DNA of 8,291 nucleotides from JBBTCJ01 sp038043285 (GTDB lineage: Bacteria; Planctomycetota; Phycisphaerae; UBA1845). The notes under the pieces were generated by a model. That model had not been told where the DNA came from. It ran no database searches and saw only the letters and a list, made by a program, of their open reading frames with translations. A program made the position numbers and the translations under genes. Shown piece after piece: positions 5,860 through 8,291 of this stretch; the stretch's first letter is position 1, and each line of letters begins with the position of its first letter. Where the stretch lies: NCBI GenBank assembly GCA_038043285.1, contig JBBTCJ010000191.1, forward strand, positions 1 to 8,291, read 5' to 3'.

Positions 5860-7164
5860 CTAGAAACGCTGCCGGGTCGCCTCCGCGACTTTGAAGAGCG
5901 CTTCAACGTACGCGGCAATGCGAACCGGCACCCCATCCTCGACGCTTCGCCCGTAAACGGCACGCCAGGCGGCAAGCATTCGAGCCTCCAATTCGCTGTT
6001 GACCTTCTCCAGGCTCCAGCGGAATTGCTGCAAGTTTTGCACCCACTCGAAATAGGATACCGTCACGCCGCCGGCATTGGCGAGAATGTCGGGAATGACC
6101 GGCACGTTCCGCGAACGGAGGATTTCGTCGGCCCGCGGGGTCAGCGGAGAGTTGGCGGCCTCCACGATCAACTTGGCGCGGACTGCATCGGCGTTTTCGC
6201 GGGTGATCGCGCCGCCAAGCGCCGCCGGGATCAACACGTCCACGTCCAGGACGAGGAGTTCGTCGTTGGAGATCGCACTGGCTCCGCAGAATCCGACGAC
6301 CGACCCGGTGGTCTTGAAATGCTCGAGCACCTTGGGGACGTCCAATCCTTCGGCGCGGAAGATCGCTCCGTGTACGTCGGAGACGGCGACGATCTTGGCG
6401 CCCCGCTCGCTCAGCAACTGGGTGGTCCAGGATCCCACGTTGCCGAATCCCTGGACGGCGATGCGGGCCTTGCGGAGATCGATTCCGTACGCCTTGCAGG
6501 CCTCGGCGGTGATGATCGTAACCCCGCGACCGGTGGCTTCTTCCCGGCCCAGCGATCCGCCGAGGTTGATGGGTTTTCCGGTTACGATCGCCGGAGTGTA
6601 TCCGTGTTTCTTTCCATACTCGTCCATGATCCACGCCATCACCTGGGCGTTGGTTCCGGCGTCGGGCGCGGGGATGTCGCGGTAGACGCCGAGAGCCATG
6701 TCGAGCTTCTGGGTGAAGCCGCGGGTGAGCGCCTGAAGTTCCTTGCGGCTCATGCACGTCGGGTCGCAGGCCACGCCGCCTTTCGCTCCCCCGAAGGGAA
6801 TGTCCACCAGGGCGGTCTTCCAGGTCATCAGCGCCGCCAGGGCGCGAACCTCGTTGAGGTCCACTTCGTGATGATAGCGGATTCCGCCCTTGTAGGGTCC
6901 GCGTACGCCGCTGTGCTGGACGCGGAAGCCGTGGAACATCTCCAGGCGACCGTCGTCCATGCGCACCGGAACCTGAACCACCAGTTCGCGGTACGGCGTT
7001 CGCAGGAGCATCTGGATTTCCGATTCGAGGCCCATGTGATCGGCGGCGATTTGGAACTGCTCGTCGGTGATACGATTGAAGTCCATGTGCGCGGAGGATG
7101 CGGACGGCTGGTTCTCAGCCCGCGCGGGGGTCTTGATCCGAATCGGCGGTACGGCGATCGTCAT
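5860..7164 (-). CDS. gdhA: Glutamate dehydrogenase (Glu/Leu/Phe/Val dehydrogenase family)
   Basis: This enzyme interconverts glutamate with 2-oxoglutarate and ammonia using NAD(P), linking nitrogen and carbon metabolism in the cytoplasm. At 434 residues it is a normal hexameric-type length. The N-terminal substrate domain has K92 in GPYKGGIRYH, K116 in TWKTAL, the catalytic lysine K128 in GGAKGG and D168 in PAPDAGT. The Rossmann domain has GFGNVG (239-244), with D263 at the end of the next strand, which favours NAD over NADP (inference). AANSP (336-340) stands where AANGP is usual; NAGGVTVSYFEW (363-374) is intact. The first 26 residues are a loose extension, so M27 is an alternative start, but the ATG at 7164 has a good ribosome site. 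The gene follows the ROK kinase gene on the same strand after 120 bases. Leucine or phenylalanine dehydrogenase is less likely because the glutamate-binding lysine pattern is complete. Confidence 0.95.
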   Translation of the reverse strand: MTIAVPPIRIKTPARAENQPSASSAHMDFNRITDEQFQIAADHMGLESEIQMLLRTPYRELVVQVPVRMDDGRLEMFHGFRVQHSGVRGPYKGGIRYHHEVDLNEVRALAALMTWKTALVDIPFGGAKGGVACDPTCMSRKELQALTRGFTQKLDMALGVYRDIPAPDAGTNAQVMAWIMDEYGKKHGYTPAIVTGKPINLGGSLGREEATGRGVTIITAEACKAYGIDLRKARIAVQGFGNVGSWTTQLLSERGAKIVAVSDVHGAIFRAEGLDVPKVLEHFKTTGSVVGFCGASAISNDELLVLDVDVLIPAALGGAITRENADAVRAKLIVEAANSPLTPRADEILRSRNVPVIPDILANAGGVTVSYFEWVQNLQQFRWSLEKVNSELEARMLAAWRAVYGRSVEDGVPVRIAAYVEALFKVAEATRQRF

Positions 7165-7170
7165 GGTCGG

Positions 7171-7176
7171 CCCTTT
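7171..7176 (-). promoter_or_regulatory. Ribosome binding site of gdhA
   Basis: AAAGGG on the minus strand sits six bases before the ATG at 7164. It is the clearest Shine-Dalgarno-like site in the window and supports the longer start over the internal Met at residue 27. Confidence 0.55.
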
Positions 7177-7251
7177 CGTTGCGGGAGTCGGGGTGAGGTT
7201 CCATCCGTAGGATCGGTGAAGCGACCGCTGCGGATGAGCGACCCGTGGTTA

Positions 7252-7268
7252 GCGGACATTGCGTCCGC
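7252..7268 (-). terminator. Hairpin between the ROK gene and gdhA
   Basis: GCGGAC (7252-7257) and GTCCGC (7263-7268) form a perfect 6-bp stem with a 5-base loop, 16 bases past the ROK stop. The downstream minus-strand sequence (TAACCACGGG) has no T-tract, so strong intrinsic termination is doubtful. It may only reduce read-through into gdhA or protect the upstream mRNA end. Confidence 0.3.
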
Positions 7269-7284
7269 AGGACGGGCGGTTTCC

Positions 7285-8274
7285 TCAGCCGGACCGCGAT
7301 GGCCCTGGACCCCGGGAGCGGTCGGTCATGCCCTGGGCTTGGAGTGCCATTCCGGCTGCACCGAGCCAGCCCGCGTCATCCCCGGCGCGGGCGAGTTCGA
7401 TCCGCGCCCCCGCGTCGCCGGTGAGCCGCCGAGCCTCGCGGACCAGGCATGGAAGTTGCTCAACCACTCCCCCGCCCAGTACAACAACGGACGGGGCGAA
7501 TTCCTCCACGATTCGCCGAAGGGCGATGGACAGGCCTTCAGCGGCGCGCTGCACGATCCGAGCCGCAGCCGGATCGCCCTTCTCACACGCCGTGTTCAGC
7601 GACATGAGGCTCATCGAATCGGAAGACCGCAGAGCCTGTTCCCGGAGCGCTCGTCCCGAAGCCACGGCTTCCAGGCAGCCGTGCAGTCCGCATGGACATA
7701 CCGGCGCCGTAACGCTTGGGTCGACGATCAACAGGGGCCAATGCGTAGTGCGGCCCTGCACGATGTCCTGTAGTTCCCCGTCGAGGACCAGGCCGCAGGC
7801 GATTCCCGTGCCGATGCGAAGGTGAACAAACCTGTCTGGGCGTTCCCGGCACGCCTGGTACTCCGCCCACGCGGCTGCCTCGGCATCGCTGCACAAAGCC
7901 ACCGGGCCATGGAGCGATTCGCCAAGCGCATCGACAACCGGAAACCCTTCGAGGAAGGGAAGATTGACCGACCGAATCAGCCGTCCCGCGGATCGATCCA
8001 CAATGCCCGCGAGTGCGACACCGACGGGCGCCGCAACGGGAGGCGGATCACCGACCCGCGCGCCGGCGGAATGGTCCGAGGACCATGGTGCGCCAGTCAG
8101 CTCCCTGACGTGTTGGGCCAGATGGGCGACGAATTCGTCCCCATCAGGGCCCACCCCGCCTTCCGCGAAAGTCAGCACCCGCCGCGCAACCACGATGGCC
8201 TCGCCGTCGTCGATGCCGCCGACGCGAGTCCATGTTCCGCCAACGTCGATTCCCCACGCGACAATGCCGGACAT
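7285..8274 (-). CDS. ROK family protein, glucokinase-like sugar kinase
   Basis: ROK proteins include bacterial glucokinases, other hexose or N-acylhexosamine kinases and sugar-responsive repressors. This 329-residue protein starts directly with the ATP-binding motif DVGGTWTR (10-17) and has no N-terminal helix-turn-helix, so it is a kinase type, not a NagC-type repressor. The catalytic Asp is probably D130, in SDAEAA where NDANAA is usual. GTGIACGLVLDG (155-166) is the second phosphate loop. The zinc site is complete: H178 plus C193, C195 and C200 in CPCGLHGC, followed by LE. The ExGH sugar-binding motif instead reads R175-T-T-H178, losing the Glu. VVVLGGGV (263-270) is the adenosine motif. 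A short Gly/Ser/Arg tail follows residue 312. The ATG at 8274 is 17 bases from the window edge, so upstream context is not visible. Family is certain; substrate and even kinase activity are open. Confidence 0.9.
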   Translation of the reverse strand: MSGIVAWGIDVGGTWTRVGGIDDGEAIVVARRVLTFAEGGVGPDGDEFVAHLAQHVRELTGAPWSSDHSAGARVGDPPPVAAPVGVALAGIVDRSAGRLIRSVNLPFLEGFPVVDALGESLHGPVALCSDAEAAAWAEYQACRERPDRFVHLRIGTGIACGLVLDGELQDIVQGRTTHWPLLIVDPSVTAPVCPCGLHGCLEAVASGRALREQALRSSDSMSLMSLNTACEKGDPAAARIVQRAAEGLSIALRRIVEEFAPSVVVLGGGVVEQLPCLVREARRLTGDAGARIELARAGDDAGWLGAAGMALQAQGMTDRSRGPGPSRSG

Positions 8275-8291
8275 AAAAGCAGCATCCCGCG

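Noticed and set aside
5851..7773. A 640-codon open frame on the plus strand
   Set aside because: It is antisense to gdhA and the end of the ROK gene, both with complete family motifs. Long antisense frames are expected in GC-rich DNA with strong third-position bias, and its translation is repetitive Gly/Arg/Asp-rich sequence with no recognisable domain.
391..8274. A single functional operon or new system made of these five genes
   Set aside because: Gaps of 120 to about 690 bases, an IS remnant in the middle and unrelated functions argue for ordinary chromosomal neighbours.
1..8291. CRISPR array, tRNA, rRNA, riboswitch or defence cluster
   Set aside because: I scanned for regularly spaced repeats, tRNA-like cloverleaf motifs and phage or defence gene families and found none; the only repeats are the dispersed palindromes and the in-gene DPNAT units.

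Overview
This 8.3 kb, GC-rich window looks like ordinary chromosome from a member of the Planctomycetota or a close relative. The main clue is the large kinase. It has an N-terminal anti-sigma-type zinc knuckle, a long insert in the kinase domain, one membrane helix and C-terminal TPRs, an architecture typical of that phylum. The ClpS protein, with a DDDDHTY segment and a GSM-containing tail, fits the same group. This assignment is inferred from protein style, since the window has no rRNA or marker gene.

All five intact genes lie on the minus strand. Reading in the direction of transcription, from high to low coordinates, they are: a ROK-family sugar kinase-like protein (8274-7285), a Glu/Leu/Phe/Val dehydrogenase (glutamate dehydrogenase, 7164-5860), a ClpS adaptor (5455-5099), a degraded ISAs1-type transposase end (4822-4595), a membrane Ser/Thr kinase with TPRs (4404-1942), and RmuC (1788-391). 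The kinase and rmuC could share a transcript (about 150 bp gap, with a hairpin just after the kinase stop). The ROK gene and gdhA could too (120 bp gap). ClpS stands alone between two gaps of several hundred bases.

The three longer gene-poor stretches (1-390, 4405-5098, 5456-5859) each carry one copy of a short palindromic element built on GGGCTRAAGCCCGCGGCTC, all in the same orientation. These look like REP-type dispersed repeats. The middle stretch also holds the transposase remnant, with one nonsense codon, a lost 5' part and a plausible right terminal repeat.

The genes do not form an obvious pathway. They cover carbon and nitrogen metabolism (ROK kinase, GDH), regulated proteolysis (ClpS), signalling (kinase) and DNA maintenance (RmuC). 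I see no CRISPR array, tRNA, rRNA, toxin-antitoxin pair or defence island, and no clearly undescribed multi-gene system. The best leads are protein-level oddities: three exact-period 15-residue DPNAT repeats in the kinase linker, a ClpS whose N-degron pocket residues differ from E. coli, and a ROK protein that has lost the Glu of its ExGH motif but kept all its zinc ligands.
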